Shown in pieces: positions 51,620-64,000 of a DNA stretch of 64,000 nucleotides. The DNA is from Siphonodentalium dalli (taxonomy: Eukaryota; Mollusca; Scaphopoda; Gadilida; Siphonodentaliidae). Position 1 is the first letter of the stretch. Every line of letters starts with the position of its first letter. A program made the position numbers and the translations under genes. The stretch spans positions 223,834,578 to 223,898,577 of the forward strand of contig CP136062.1 in NCBI GenBank assembly GCA_032622095.1, given 5' to 3'. The notes beneath the pieces are model-generated. The model had not been told where the DNA came from, did no database searches, and saw nothing but the letters and a program-made list of their open reading frames with translations.

Positions 51620-54600
51620 ATTTTGAGCCTATGGTTGCCATTTTTTTCACCTCCTGTGGCAATCGCACGGCCTAGAGGGAGGCGGTTTTCGGTTTTTATA
51701 GTATAGTTTGGGTGGACCACCCTACCGCACCATTTATTTGGTCAACATCAGTTAATAAGCACCAAACCGGCCATGGTTGCCATTTTGGCCACCTCTTGTG
51801 GCAATCGCACGGCCAAGAGGGGAGCGGTTTTCGGTTTTTATATTTTATTTTGGGGTGGGCCACCCTACCGCACCTTTTGTTTGGTTAAAATCGGTTCATA
51901 ACTATCCAAACGGCTATGGATGCCATTTTGGCCACCTCCTGTGGCAACCGCACGGGGTAGAGTGGTGCGGTTTTCGGTTTTTATAGTTTAATTTTGGGTG
52001 GGCCACTTTACCACACCGTTTATTCGTTCAAAATCCGTTGATAAATACCAAAACAGCTATTGTTGTCATTTTGGCCAATTTCTGTGGCAACCGCACGGGC
52101 TAGAGGGGTGCGGTTTTCGGTTTTTATAGTTTAATTTGGGGTGGGCCACCATACGGTCTCGTTTATTTTGGTCAAAATCCTTTGACAAATACCAAAACGG
52201 CTATGGTTGGCATTTTAGCCACCTCCTGTGGCAACAGCAGAGGCTAGAGGGTTGTGGTTTTCGGTTTTTATAGTATAGTTTGTGTGGGCCACCATACCGC
52301 GCCGTTTATTTGGTCAAAATCCGTTGATAAATACCCAAACGGCTATGGTTGCCACTTTGGCCACATCATGTGGTAACCGCATGGGCTAGAGGGTTGCAGT
52401 TTTCGGTTTTTATATTTTATTTTGGGGTGTGTCACCCTACCGCACCGTTTATTTGGTCAAAATCGGTTCATAAATACCCAAACGGCTATGGTTGGCAATT
52501 TGGCCACCTCCTATGGCAACCGCACGGGCTAGAGGGTTGCGGTTTTCGGTTTTTATATTTTATTTTGGGGTGGGCCACCCTACCGCACCTTTTATTTGGT
52601 TAAAATCGGTTCATAACTATCCAAACGACTATGGTTGCCATTTTGGCCACCTCCCGTGGCAACCACACGGGCTAGAGAGGTGCGGTTTTCTGTTTTTATA
52701 GTTTAATTTTGGGTGGGCCACTTTAACACACCGTTTAAATTATTTGTTCAAAATCCGTTGATAATACCAAAACGGCTATGGTTGCCATTTTGGCCACTTT
52801 CTGTGGCAACCGCACGGGCTAGAGGGTGCGGTTTTCGGTTTTTATAGTTTAATTTGGGGTGGGCCACCATACCGCACCGTTTATTTGGTCAAAATCAGTT
52901 CATATAAATACCCAAACGGCTATGGTTGCCACTTTGGCAACCTCTTGTGACAACCGCACGGGCTCGGGGGTTGCGGTTTTCGGTTTTTATATTTTATTTT
53001 GGGGTGGGCCACCCTACCGCACCGTTTATTTGGTCAAAATCGGTACATACGGCTATGGCTGCCACTTTGGTCACCTACTGTGGCAACCGCACGGGCTAGA
53101 GGGTTGTGGTTTTTCTGTTTTTATATTTTATTTTGGGGTGGGCCACCCTACCGCACCTTTTATTTGGTTAAAATCGGTTCATAACTATCCAAACGGCTAT
53201 GGTTGTCATTTGGCCACCTCCTGTGGCAACCACACGGGCTAGAGCGGTGCGATTTTCTGTTTTTATAGTTTAATTTTGGGTGGGCCACTTTAACACACCG
53301 TTTAAATTATTTGTTCAAAATCCGTTGATAATACCAAAACGGCTATGGTTGCCATTTTGGCCACTTTCTGTGACAACCGCACGGGCTAGAGGGTGCGGTT
53401 TTCGGTTTTTATAATTTAATTTGGGGTGGGCCACCATACCGCACCGTTTATTTGGTCAAAATCAGTTCATATAAATACCCAAACGGCTATGGTTGCCACT
53501 TTGGCAACCTCTTGTGACAACCGCACGGGCTCGGGGGTTGCGGTTTTCGGTTTTTATATTTTATTTTGGGGTGGGCCACCCTACCGCACCGTTTATTTGG
53601 TCAAAATCGGTACATAAATACGGCTATGGCTGCCACTTTGGTCACCTACTGTGGCAACCGCACGGGCTAGAGGGTTGCGGTTTTTCTGTTTTTATATTTT
53701 ATTTTGGGGTGGGCCACCCTACCGCACCTTTTATTTGGTTAAAATCGGTTCATAACTATCCAAACGGCTATGGTTGTCATTTTGGCCACCTCCTGTGGCA
53801 ACCACACGGACTAGAGCGGTGCGATTTTCTGTTTGTATAGTTTAATTTTGGGTGGGACACTTTAACACACCGTTTAAATTATTTGTTCAAAATCCGTTGA
53901 TAATACCAAAACGGCTATGGTTGCCATTTTGGCCACTTTCTGTGGCAACCGCACGGGATAGAGGGTGCGGTTTTCGGTTTTTATAATTTAATTTGGGGTG
54001 GGCCACCATACCGCACCGTTTATTTGGTCAAAATCAGTTCATATAAATACCCAAACGGCTATGGTTGTCACTTTGGCCACCTCTTGTGACAACCGCACGG
54101 GCTCGGGGGTTGCGGTTTTCGGTTTTTATATTTTATTTTGGGGTGGGCCACCCTACCGCACCGTTTATTTGGTCAAATCGGTACACAAATACGGCTATGG
54201 CTGCCACTTTGGTCACCTCCTGTGGCAACCGCACGGGCTAGAGGGTTGCGGTTTTCTGTTTTTATATTTTATTTTGGGGTGAGCCACCCTACCGCAGCGT
54301 TTATTTGGTCAAAATCGGTTCATAAATACCCAAACGGCTATGGTTGCCACTTTGGTCACCTCCTGTGGCAACCTCACGGGCTAGAGGGTTGCGGTTTTCG
54401 GTTTTTATAGTTTAATTTTGGGTGGGCCACTTTACCACACCGTTTATTCGTTCAAAATCCGTTGATAAATACCAAAACAGCTATTGTTGTCATTTTGGCC
54501 AATTTCTGTGGCAACCGCACGGGCTAGAGGGGTGCGGTTTTCGGTTTTTATAGTTTAATTTGGGGTGGGCCACCATACGGTCTCGTTTATTTTGGTCAAA

Positions 54601-57032
54601 ATCCTTTGACAAATACCAAAACGGCTATGGTTGGCATTTTAGCCACCTCCTGTGGCAACAGCAGAGGCTAGAGGGTTGTGGTTTTCGGTTTTTATAGTAT
54701 AGTTTGTGTGGGCCACCATACCGCGCCGTTTATTTGGTCAAAATCCGTTGATAAATACCCAAACGGCTATGGTTGCCACTTTGGCCACATCATGTGGTAA
54801 CCGCATGGGCTAGAGGGTTGCAGTTTTCGGTTTTTATATTTTATTTAGGGGTGTGTCACCCTACCGCACCGTTTATTTGGTCAAAATCGGTTCATAAATA
54901 CCCAAACGGCTATGGTTGGCAATTTGGCCACCTCCTATGGCAACCGCACGGGCTAGAGGGTTGCGGTTTTCGGTTTTTATATTTTATTTTGGGGTGGGCC
55001 ACCCTACCGCACCTTTTATTTGGTTAAAATCGGTTCATAACTATCCAAACGACTATGGTTGCCATTTTGGCCACCTCCTGTGGCAACCACACGGGCTAGA
55101 GAGGTGCGGTTTTCTGTTTTTATAGTTTAATTTTGGGTGGGTCACTTTAACACACCGTTTAAATTATTTGTTCAAAATCCGTTGATAATACCAAAACGGC
55201 TATGGTTGCCATTTTGGCCACTTTCTGTGGCAACCGCACGGGCTAGAGGGTGCGGTTTTCGGTTTTTATAGTTTAATTTGGGGTGGGCCACCATACCGCA
55301 CCGTTTATTTGGTCAAAATCAGTTCATATAAATACCCAAACGGCTATGGTTGCCACTTTGGCAACCTCTTGTGACAACCGCACGGGCTCGGGGGTTGCGG
55401 TTTTCGGTTTTTATATTTTATTTTGGGGTGGGCCACCCTACCGCACCGTTTATTTGGTCAAAATCGGTACATAAATACGGCTATGGCTGCCACTTTGGTC
55501 ACCTACTGTGGCAACCGCACGGGCTAGAGGGTTGCGGTTTTTCTGTTTTTATATTTTATTTTGGGGTGGGCCACCCTACCGCACCTTTTATTTGGTTAAA
55601 ATCGGTTCATAACTATCCAAACGGCTATGGTTGTCATTTGGCCACCTCCTGTGGCAACCACACGGGCTAGAGCGGTGCGATTTTCTGTTTTTTTAGTTTA
55701 ATTTTGGGTGGGCCACTTTAACACACCGTTTAAATTATTTGTTCAAAATCCGTTGATAATACCAAAACGGCTATGGTTGCCATTTTGACCACTTTCTGTG
55801 ACAACCGCACGGGCTAGAGGGTGCGGTTTTCGGTTTTTATAATTTAATTTGGGGTGGGCCACCATACCGCACCGTTTATTTGGTCAAAATCAGTTCATAT
55901 AAATACCCAAACGGCTATGGTTGCCACTTTGGCAACCTCTTGTGACAACCGCACGGGCTCGGGGGTTGCGGTTTTCGGTTTTTATATTTTATTTTGGGGT
56001 GGGCCACCCTACCGCACCGTTTATTTGGTCAAAATCGGTACATAAATACGGCTATGGCTGCCACTTTGGTCACCTACTGTGGCAACCGCACGGGCTAGAG
56101 GGTTGCGGTTTTTCTGTTTTTATATTTTATTTTGGGGTGGGCCACCCTACCGCACCTTTTATTTGGTTAAAATCGGTTCATAACTATCCAAACGGCTATG
56201 GTTGTCATTTTGGCCACCTCCTGTGGCAACCACACGGGCTAGAGCGGTGCGATTTTCTGTTTGTATAGTTTAATTTTGGGTGGGACACTTTAACACACCG
56301 TTTAAATTATTTGTTCAAAATCCGTTGATAATACCAAAACGGCTATGGTTGCCATTTTGGCCACTTTCTGTGGCAACCGCACGGGATAGAGGGTGCGGTT
56401 TTCGGTTTTTATAATTTAATTTGGGGTGGGCCACCATACCGCACCGTTTATTTGGTCAAAATCAGTTCATATAAATACCCAAACGGCTATGGTTGTCACT
56501 TTGGCCACCTCTTGTGACAACCGCACGGGCTCGGGGGTTGCGGTTTTCGGTTTTTATATTTTATTTTGGGGTGGGCCACCCTACCGCACCGTTTATTTGG
56601 TCAAAATCGGTACATAAATACGGCTATGGCTGCCAATTTGGTCACCTCCTGTGGCAACCGCACGGGCTAGAGGGTTGCGGTTTTCTGTTTTTATATTTTA
56701 TTTTGGGGTGAGCCACCCTACCGCAGCGTTTATTTGGTCAAAATCGGTTCATAAATACCCAAACGGCTATGGTTGCCACTTTGGTCACCTCCTGTGGCAA
56801 CCTCACGGGCTAGAGGGTTGCGGTTTTCTGTTTTTATATTTTATTTTGGGGTGGACCACCCTACCGCACCGTTTATTTGGTCAAAATCGGTTCATAAATA
56901 CCCAAACGGCTATGGTTGACATTTTGGCCACCTCCTGTGGCAACCGCACGGGCTAGAGGTGTGCGGTTTTCGGTTTTTATAGTATAGTTTGGGGGCGGCC
57001 ACCCTACCACACCGTTTATTTGGTCAATATCT
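51620..57032 (+). repeat. 143-bp satellite array in higher-order repeats
   Basis: About 38 head-to-tail monomers of ~143 bp are present (for example AAACGGCTATGG at 52337, 52480, 52623, 52770, 52914). Each contains TTTATTTGGTCAAAATC, GCCACCTCCTGTGGCAACC and GGTTTTCGGTTTTTAT. Blocks recur every ~570 bp (four monomers) and again every ~2,424-2,428 bp (17 monomers): 52349/54773, 52859/55283 and 53998/56426. Long frames across it exist only because of the repeat. Confidence 0.92.
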
Positions 57033-58274
57033 AATGTTTCAGAATAAGGAATAAGGAACTGGGAATAAGTAACCGATGTCACCATAGTATTGTACTATTT
57101 CGTTCAACTAATTACCAGTTTTGTATTGCCCAAGGGGAGGGACAATGACACACCGGGCCGACTATGGTTCGGCCGGTGTGCGAAAATGTTTTAATCTGAA
57201 CAAGAAAATCGCAAAATCCTAGCATCTAAACTAGCCTCAAGCCTTTCTATAAGAGTTTGACACCCCCCCCCCCCCCCCCACTTAGGTTGGAAAATTTGCA
57301 ACTGATGACAATTCCAATTCCAATGTTGACCAAGTGTATGACAATATTGTTTTCTTAAATTAACTAGCAGTCTTTGACTGGCCACGAGCGAGGGACCAGG
57401 ACACAAGCTTTCCAATTGTTGGAAATTTCCAACTTGTCACCCCCCCCCAAGGTTGGAAAAGTTCCAACTGATGACCATTTCAATCCAAAAAAAATAATAA
57501 AAAATAGGAAAATATGCAAATATTGGTCCAAAACAATTCATTCCCCCCAATAAACATTTTCAACCTATTGTCGGTGTGAAATTTCCAACTAATGTTTTGT
57601 GGCAGGTATGAAATTTCCAACTGTTGAAAATTTTGACAAAAGTTGGGGGTGGGACACCCCCCCCCCCAAAAAAAAAACCCTGTCGCCACGTCTCAATTCA
57701 GGGGGTGGAGCAGTTGGATATTTGAAGGTGGTCGTCATGCAGTGCGGCACGGGACGAGAGGCGGGATAAAATGACAAAATGTGGAACATGTCCCATAAGC
57801 TAACTTGGTATTAAAATGAAGCTTATCACGGGGGGGGGGGTCTGCAATTTTTTCCCGAACACTATAGGCGGGGGTGGGTGGGTGGTTCAGCAGCCCGGCT
57901 TACACAATTTTCCTAGAGTCATTTTTCTTCAAAATAATGGGACCAAAGGTTTTAAGAATGCTTCAATTATGTAATAGGTATGCACTTAACTCTTGATAGG
58001 GTGGTTTGAGTTCACCATCAGTTAATAATGAGGGATGACACCAATGGGCAATAAAAAGGTCAGCTTGCTAAATATTTTCATCAAGGATCTATAAATTCAC
58101 ATTGACATGGAAAGGCTCAGATTTAAATATAGTTCTATTAAACATCATTTATTCAACCTGATATAAATGAAAAATTAACACAATAATAGATTCTTCAAAT
58201 AAATGTAAACTTTTCACTGAACTCTTCAAAAAACCATAATAAAATAAAACAAAGGTGTTAAAACAAACTTTGAC
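57033..58274. other. Non-coding sequence with C/G homopolymers
   Basis: Long C or G runs occur near 57262-57279, 57441-57449, 57656-57668 and 57830-57840, with several AAATTTCCAACT repeats between 57422 and 57640. No gene is supported. Confidence 0.5.
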
Positions 58275-58725
58275 CGATTTCAACGATATTCGGTATATGG
58301 GTCTAGGATCACCTCTAGATGGGAGCTATCGAATGATTTTCGATTAAAAATATGGCCGCCGGCAGCCATCTTGGATTTTACACTTTGCATCATTAAATCC
58401 TTTAACACGCCATACGTAGCTTATCCCTCAGCCGATCATCACCAAACTTCATATGGATCCTCGGTGTGACCTCTCGATGGGTGCCTACCATTTGTTCCCG
58501 AATTTTTTTAAAAGAACAAAAAAAAATAGCTGCCAGTGGCCATCTTGGATTTTACTATTTGTATGACCAAATCCTTTAGCACACCTTACAGGTCACATTT
58601 CTCATCCAATTGTCACCAAATTTCATATGGATCTTCGAGGTGACCTCTAGATGGGAGCCTCCAATTTCCCCCCAAAATTTGTTTTAAACAAACATGGCCG
58701 CAGCAACCATCTTGGAAATGTTTTC
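58275..58725. repeat. Tandem ~180-bp units, three copies
   Basis: Each unit contains ATATGG(G/A)TC, GTGACCTCT(A/C)GATGGG and a GGCCGCNNGCAGCCATCTTGGA-type end. Copies are diverged by substitutions and indels and have no coding potential. Confidence 0.6.
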
Positions 58726-60247
58726 CTGACCTCCCCCCGCTTATCATCTATTTATAACAGAAATATTATGGTATTACATACTTTTTCGCTATAAAAAAAC
58801 ACAATTTTATCTTGTACAGTTGTCCCGCAGCCTTGATTTTGACAATTTTAGGGTAAGTCAGCCCTTTATTATATAAGGAGATATTTATGGTAATGTTGAT
58901 TTGAATCCTTAAAATTTTCAGTATGTTATTTAAATGTTAAAGATGTATTAAGGGATCCAGAAATTTAAGTCTCCATTTTATAAAATAACAGATATGTCTA
59001 TTATATGACAATCAGATATCGATTAAATATAAAATAATATGCAGGCGTTCAACATGTTATTCAGCGGTGTTGCATTCAATTATATTCCTCGTCTGATAAC
59101 TGAAAGTCTGGAACCCTAAATACATCTTTAAATGTCCGTGAAATATTTTGAATCGCCGTGCTGTTTTCCCGCACCCACATTATGTTATTAAATTCATGTT
59201 CCGTATTACCATGTATTATTGGTTATTGGAATAAAAGTATCAAACAGTTGTTGGTCGAATAATGACTCATCTGGAGGGGTTAATATATTGGTTTGGGTTC
59301 AATATCGAGCTTCCGTGAGACAGACATGTGCACCAAAACGAGCGCTCAACTCTTTGGTGCTTAATAATAGTGAGAGCACGATTATTAATTTTGGTGAAAA
59401 TTTCAAACGATCACTATTATGTATGAGATTCAATCTGACATATATAGAGTGAAATTGACATCACTATATATTATTAATTTAAGTCTAAATCGCCGCCCAC
59501 CACTATTATTAGGCAATCCCGATTATTGGGACATGTCACCTATCAAAAGCGAACACATGTACGCACATCAAGTCAATAGTCTGCTTGGGTTCACTCAGAA
59601 TGAATGAATTAGTGTGGCCAGGAATTAATAATTAAAATTTTCATATGAGTATTTAGTTTATAAAGGATTATTTCGATGTATAGAGCAGTTGGGGGGAACC
59701 TAGACTATATATTACTTCTGCGCGCTCGATATCCTAAAACAAATAGGAACTCTCAGTACAGTACTTTTAAGTATTACGTCATGCAGTGCAAGCCAATCAA
59801 GACTATCGAACGGGACAGGACAAAACGCGGGACGGAACAAAATATTGAGCTTCCGTTAGACATGATTGTGTGTTCCGAAACGAGCGCTCTATACTCTTTG
59901 GTGGTCTCGTACCTGACTCAATCGTACCAATAGGTTTGTTGGCCTGGTAGTCAGGTTCGAAAATCTAAAAAAGCCTCTAGAAACGAAGGTGCGGGCATTT
60001 TTCTTTCAGAAGCTTTTGAGAATGGTTTCTAAAGGTATTTTTTATGCTGATTTCAAAAACCAATGTTGGCAAGTTGACAAATTATTATTTCTGGTCAAAA
60101 ATGGCAATTCAAAATGGCCGCCATCAAAACGAAGTCTAACTTTACGCTTGTTGATATGTGTTGCACTAAGACGTTCGAATATTGAGTATTTCGTACTTTC
60201 GAACGAATTAGAACAAGAAGAAGTATACACTGAACATATGTGGTAAT
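58726..60247. other. Non-coding sequence with weak internal repeats
   Basis: AT-rich. 59300-59365 and 59842-59905 are diverged copies of a GAGCTTCCGT(G/T)AGACA...CGAGCGCTC block. No gene is supported. Confidence 0.4.
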
Positions 60248-60704
60248 TTAAAGGTACTCAACCCGATAAAACTCCTCTCAATTACTATTTCAATGGCTTC
60301 GGGGGTCAAAAATATTTGATTCGAGTCGAGGAAGTCACCCATCAAAGCTCAGATTTGTTAGATATCGATTTTAGAAATCTATTATTTTTCATTATCGGGA
60401 ATACTATCTGGCCCAGAACTCAGTCAAAATTGCGTTAAAACTACCATCCTTGTCTGTTTGAATAGATTTGGAGTACACATCCAGAGCAGATTACGGCAGT
60501 TATTGGTACTCATCTCGAGAACATAACAAATTTGAAAAATCAATATCTAATAACTCTGAGCTTTGTTTGATGGGTTCCTCGACTCGAATCAAATATTTTT
60601 TACCCCCAAAGCCAAAGAAATAGTAATATAGGACCCTCTGATCGGATTGTTGTTGTTGGAATCTGTTGAGATGGGGACCCTCTTTACGGGTTGAGTACCT
60701 TTAA
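60248..60704. mobile_element. TTAA MITE, copy 5 (fullest inverted ends)
   Basis: The element is bounded by TTAA; its ends TTAAAGGTACTCAACCCG and CGGGTTGAGTACCTTTAA are perfect inverses. Inner arms (60285-60400 and 60545-60640) also pair, carrying the TTTGATTCGAGTCGAGGAA block in opposite orientations. This copy shows the foldback structure of the family most clearly. Confidence 0.7.
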
Positions 60705-61260
60705 AGTGAACATGTTTGGCATTTAAGCCCATTTATGCCCAAAAAATTACAAAAAACGTGAATTTAATAAATTATTACGGTCTTAAATGGCAGAAAGTAA
60801 AATATGCTGGAAACGTATCCTTAAAATGGTATAGACAGTTGTGTCTAAATGTAATTTGTAACCTGATACCAAAAAACAATGTTGGCAACTCGACAAATAA
60901 TTATTTCTGACCTAAAATGACAAGTCTCGATTTCCGTTTACTGCTATATGTTGTTCTAAGACGTTTGAATAGTATGCATTTCCGTACTTTCGAACGAATT
61001 GTGACAAGAGAGACTATACACAGAACATATGTGGTTATCTAAAGTGAACATTTTTGACATTTAACCCACTTTATGCCCAAAAATTACAAAAACACGCGAA
61101 TTTTATGAATTATTGCGGTCTTAAATGGCAGAAAGTGAAATATATCCTTCAAATTGTTTAGACAGTTGTGTCTAAATGTAATTTGTAATCTGATTCCAAA
61201 AAACAATGTTGGCAACTCGACAAATAATTATTTCTGACCTAAAATGACAATTCAAATTGG
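60705..61260. repeat. Direct duplication of a ~320-bp unit
   Basis: 60705-60935 and 61035-61255 share TTTATGCCCAAAAA, ACGGTCTTAAATGGCAGAAAG, GTGTCTAAATGTAATTTGTAA and AACAATGTTGGCAACTCGAC in order. A related third copy begins near 60050. It is non-coding. Confidence 0.6.
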
Positions 61261-61378
61261 CCGATATAATAATCAGTTAAAAATTCGAAAATCATCAGTA
61301 ATATTATGTAACTGGTTCATCAATACCCAATGCGATACAATTTGCCATCATATAGCCAAAAATGATCATATAAAAGCC

Positions 61379-62477
61379 TTATTTATTATTGCAGTCAGTT
61401 CCACAATTGCAGAGTGGTGTGCATGTACACCTTGCTGTTACACACCCCTTATTGCACCCACATTTGATTATTTCGAGACATGATTTTGGAATGGGATCTA
61501 GTGACCCCATGGTTCGATCTAATCGACCATTTTCTTCTTTCCATCCCATTGTCGAAGGATCCGGTAATGTTTGCACAGGAATTGTTGCTTGTTTCCAAAC
61601 TAAAACCTGGTAGTTTGTTCTCAAAAGGTGCCGGTAATGAAATGAGTCACTGGTTGGTGGAAGCTTTTCAGGAGATTCAATTCGAGGGAACATCCTGAAT
61701 CTTGCATTGTTGAGTTTTGCATCGGAAACTCCATACAACTTGCTTACAACATGTTCAGCACTTTCAATTGTTTCAGTGGATAATATTACCCATACCCTTA
61801 AGGGTTCACAACATTCCAGGTAAATCTTCCATGCGGATCGTTTAGACACCTCACATGTGAGCGAAGTTGAATCACACCCCGTCGTTAAAGCATCAAACGC
61901 TCTGTACTTGGGTGGCAACATCGATCCCTGATTGGTAAAATTTTGGGGCTTTTGGAAGTTCCAACCATCATGAACACATCACAATCTGCAGGAAATTTGT
62001 CTAGGTAACCAAGCAATAACACTAGAACATCGACGTCCCTACCTACCACAATAACTTGTTTCAGATTGCAACCCGTGCTGGCATCAAGTGAATGAAGGAT
62101 AAGTCTAGTCTATTCGCGATTAGACTCTAACCCTTCCAAGCCTGTTCCATCTACCGAACAATCTACTCTGCAATCTTCTTGGAATCCCCCTGCAACAACA
62201 ACAGTAACACATTCTGTTTTCGCGTTGGTAACAAGTTCTCGAGACAAGAAATAATTTAATCGGACTTGTTGTCAGACAACAAAATGAAACTGTTCCAATT
62301 GTGTGGGATGGGAACATCACGATTTGTTATTATCCTTCGTATCAATGGTACATTGCGACTTCTTTTCGATCTGGTGGCAGTCTTTATAGATTTATCCGAG
62401 TATCTGTCGAACACTACATTAATCCTGACATTGCCTTCGCCTTTCTGCAACACGCACACTGAGAATACATCGGACAA
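61379..62477 (-). pseudogene. Transposon-associated Cys-rich protein, broken
   Basis: Reading the minus strand, the block INVVFDRYSDKSIKTATRS (62256-62477) comes first. After a degraded stretch, 61921-61379 encodes LPPKYRAFDALTTGCDSTS, then LLRTNYQVLVWKQA, and a C-terminal CXC-like cluster CGCNKGCVTARCTCTPLC. These blocks, in this order, belong to a very large uncharacterised family that I recall as multi-copy in invertebrate genomes. It is interrupted by frameshifts between 61922 and 62255, so it is dead. Confidence 0.55.
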
Positions 62478-62673
62478 ATCTCCAAAATGTATTTACCGTT
62501 TCCGGTTTACCTATGGCCACAACAATGGCCTGGCCGGCAATGACAATACCTGCACGGGAAGATGGTGTCATAGTTGTTAGGCAAGATAATTTCTCGATCA
62601 GAGCGTCACTAAGTATTGCTTTTTTCCAGTTCGAAGTGTTTTATTTGTCTCGCATAATGCAATTGGAACAGGC

Positions 62674-63099
62674 ATGAGTTCATATTGTAAAACAGATCGC
62701 AGAGTATTACATCGTCTTGTAGTTGCCCTTCATGGCGACAGGGCCGTCAACTTGCAAACAATGACACCATCTCCCCGTGCAGGTATTATCATTGACGGTC
62801 AGGCCCTTGTTGTGGCCATATGTAAACCGGAAAAGGTAAATACATTTGGAGATTTGGCAGATGTAATCTCAGTGTGCGTGTTGAAGAAGGGCGAAGGCCA
62901 TGTCTGGATTGATGTAGTGTTCGACAGATACTCGGATAAATCTATAAAGATTGCCACCAGATCGAGAAGAAGTCGCAATATAACATTGATCCGAAGGATA
63001 ATAACAAATCGTGATGTTCCCATCCCACAAAATTGGAAAAGTTTTATTTTGTTGTCTGACAACAAGTCCGATTTGAAATTCGGTTTCATGGTATTGTAA
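62674..63099 (+). pseudogene. Second fragment of the same protein family, inverted
   Basis: The frame contains IIIDGQALVVAICKPEKVNTF, then WIDVVFDRYSDKSIKIATRS and NWKSFILLSDNKSD, the same central domain as the minus-strand copy at 62256-62477. The two lie in inverted repeats (about 62261-62571 and 62761-63070). The C-terminal part is missing. Confidence 0.5.
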
Positions 63100-64000
63100 A
63101 AATTAATGACGTCATATATACGCCTAAACATGAAAAGCAACAATTAACGCCCCTGTTGTGGTTGCTAATATGTTTAAATTGTCTTGCACTAAATGTCATG
63201 TACCCGACAAGGATACAGGTATACAATGCAAATTGGTAATCAATATAGGACGACATTCTGTACAACCACACCGGAGATACCGAGATTATCATTTTATTAT
63301 CCGCGTTCATCGCGCAGCTTAATAATTATGACAGTCATTCAATGCAGATCATTAATTCACCGACATATTGACAAATTGATCAAGTATAGCGAATATTGAA
63401 CCAAATTGTAAAAATAATTGTACGAGATCTCTACGAAGTCGCCTCCGATGCTGATATATATACTATATATTAACCCTAATTGCTGTACTAAATAGATTAT
63501 CCCACTCAAGTATATATAAGTATACGTTGTCCACCTAGAGGGGTTTTGGGGGGGGGGGGGAGCAGATACAGAGAATGCGTGTACAGAAAGAATTATATTT
63601 ATCGGAGGGAACTACTCTTCTAATAATTATTATCTGAACTTTTTCCAGGGAACTAAGTACTCGTCAGTATGGGAGGCCCTTTTCACATATTATCACTTAT
63701 TTGGTGCTCAAGCGCAAATATCTGCTTTTAAGCGTAATTAACTTACGCTCGAGCGTAAATCATTTGCGTGTAAGCGCAAATACCTAACACGTCCTTCTTC
63801 CCTCCAATTATGAATGATTGAGTCCATCTCATAGTATATTCATTAGTTTGTAATACTATGCATGAGATAGATAGATTTTATTTGTACAATAAACATAGCA
63901 TATTACAGTTAAACTAAAGATGCAAAATTAATGATATTGTACAGGGACTGCATGGCCAATACTGACCGTCTTCCTGCAGTCCCTTAAATAAATAACAAAT
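63100..64000. other. Non-coding sequence
   Basis: No gene is supported. A G run lies at about 63547-63561, and several TTACGCTCGAGCGTAA-like palindromic pieces at 63720-63785. The end (63860-64000) resembles 5917-6070, with GGGACTGCATGG pairing loosely with CTGCAGTCCC. Confidence 0.4.

Noticed and set aside
51620-57032. Many similar 60-130 residue frames (FYFGVGHPTAPF and related) across the satellite
   Set aside because: They track the 143-bp monomer, change frame between units and have no gene context.
51620-57032. CRISPR-like array
   Set aside because: Monomers run head to tail with no unique spacers, and the window is eukaryotic.

Overview
The window is animal nuclear DNA, not bacterial. 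It is AT-rich, packed with dispersed and tandem repeats, and has almost no host coding sequence. It carries a tRNA-derived SINE with an (AATC)n tail and 13-bp target duplications, LINE debris, several foldback/MITE families and a long 143-bp satellite. The SINE style suggests a marine invertebrate, probably a mollusc or relative; that is an impression, not a proof.

The centrepiece is a complete Polinton/Maverick (polintovirus-like) element at 27657-45404 (17,748 bp). It is bounded by 291-bp terminal inverted repeats that look identical by eye and by a 6-bp target duplication (CCCATG). An older duplicate of the flanking DNA at 9143-11310 still holds the empty site. The left two thirds, all on the minus strand, is a tightly packed block: packaging ATPase, several small proteins, a conserved 235-aa protein, a DDE integrase with chromodomain, a small membrane protein, penton, a basic core-like protein, major capsid protein, a Cys/His protein and an adenovirus-type protease. 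Family-B DNA polymerase (1345 codons) follows. All core ORFs are open, so the insertion looks young and possibly competent.

The right third is the unusual part. A 394-bp near-perfect palindrome holds outward-facing TATA boxes and the first ~30 codons of polB in both directions, so a second gene (with an overlapping CCHC zinc-knuckle frame) starts with the same leader. Next come two divergent gene pairs, each driven by a copy of the same duplicated promoter cassette. All four of those genes end 13-22 nt before hairpins of the form GGCCCT-TTTC-AGGGCC followed by AC(C/A)CA-like sequence, which is the form of the replication-dependent histone mRNA 3' stem-loop. One copy carries a compensatory base-pair change. 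This suggests histone-type, non-polyadenylated, S-phase expression of the accessory genes. The last gene resembles an OTU protease with its catalytic Cys replaced.

Other regions. 1-9145: repeat families and MITEs. 9143-11310 and 18735-20945: two blocks that lie side by side at 45405-49738, so the 7.4 kb between them in the first locus is a candidate insertion. 49766-51580: a G+C-rich, frameshifted relic with polymerase-B and SF1-helicase motifs. 51620-57032: about 38 satellite monomers in higher-order repeats. 61379-63099: broken fragments of a Cys-rich transposon-associated protein family in inverted orientation. Nothing else in the window supports a host gene with confidence.
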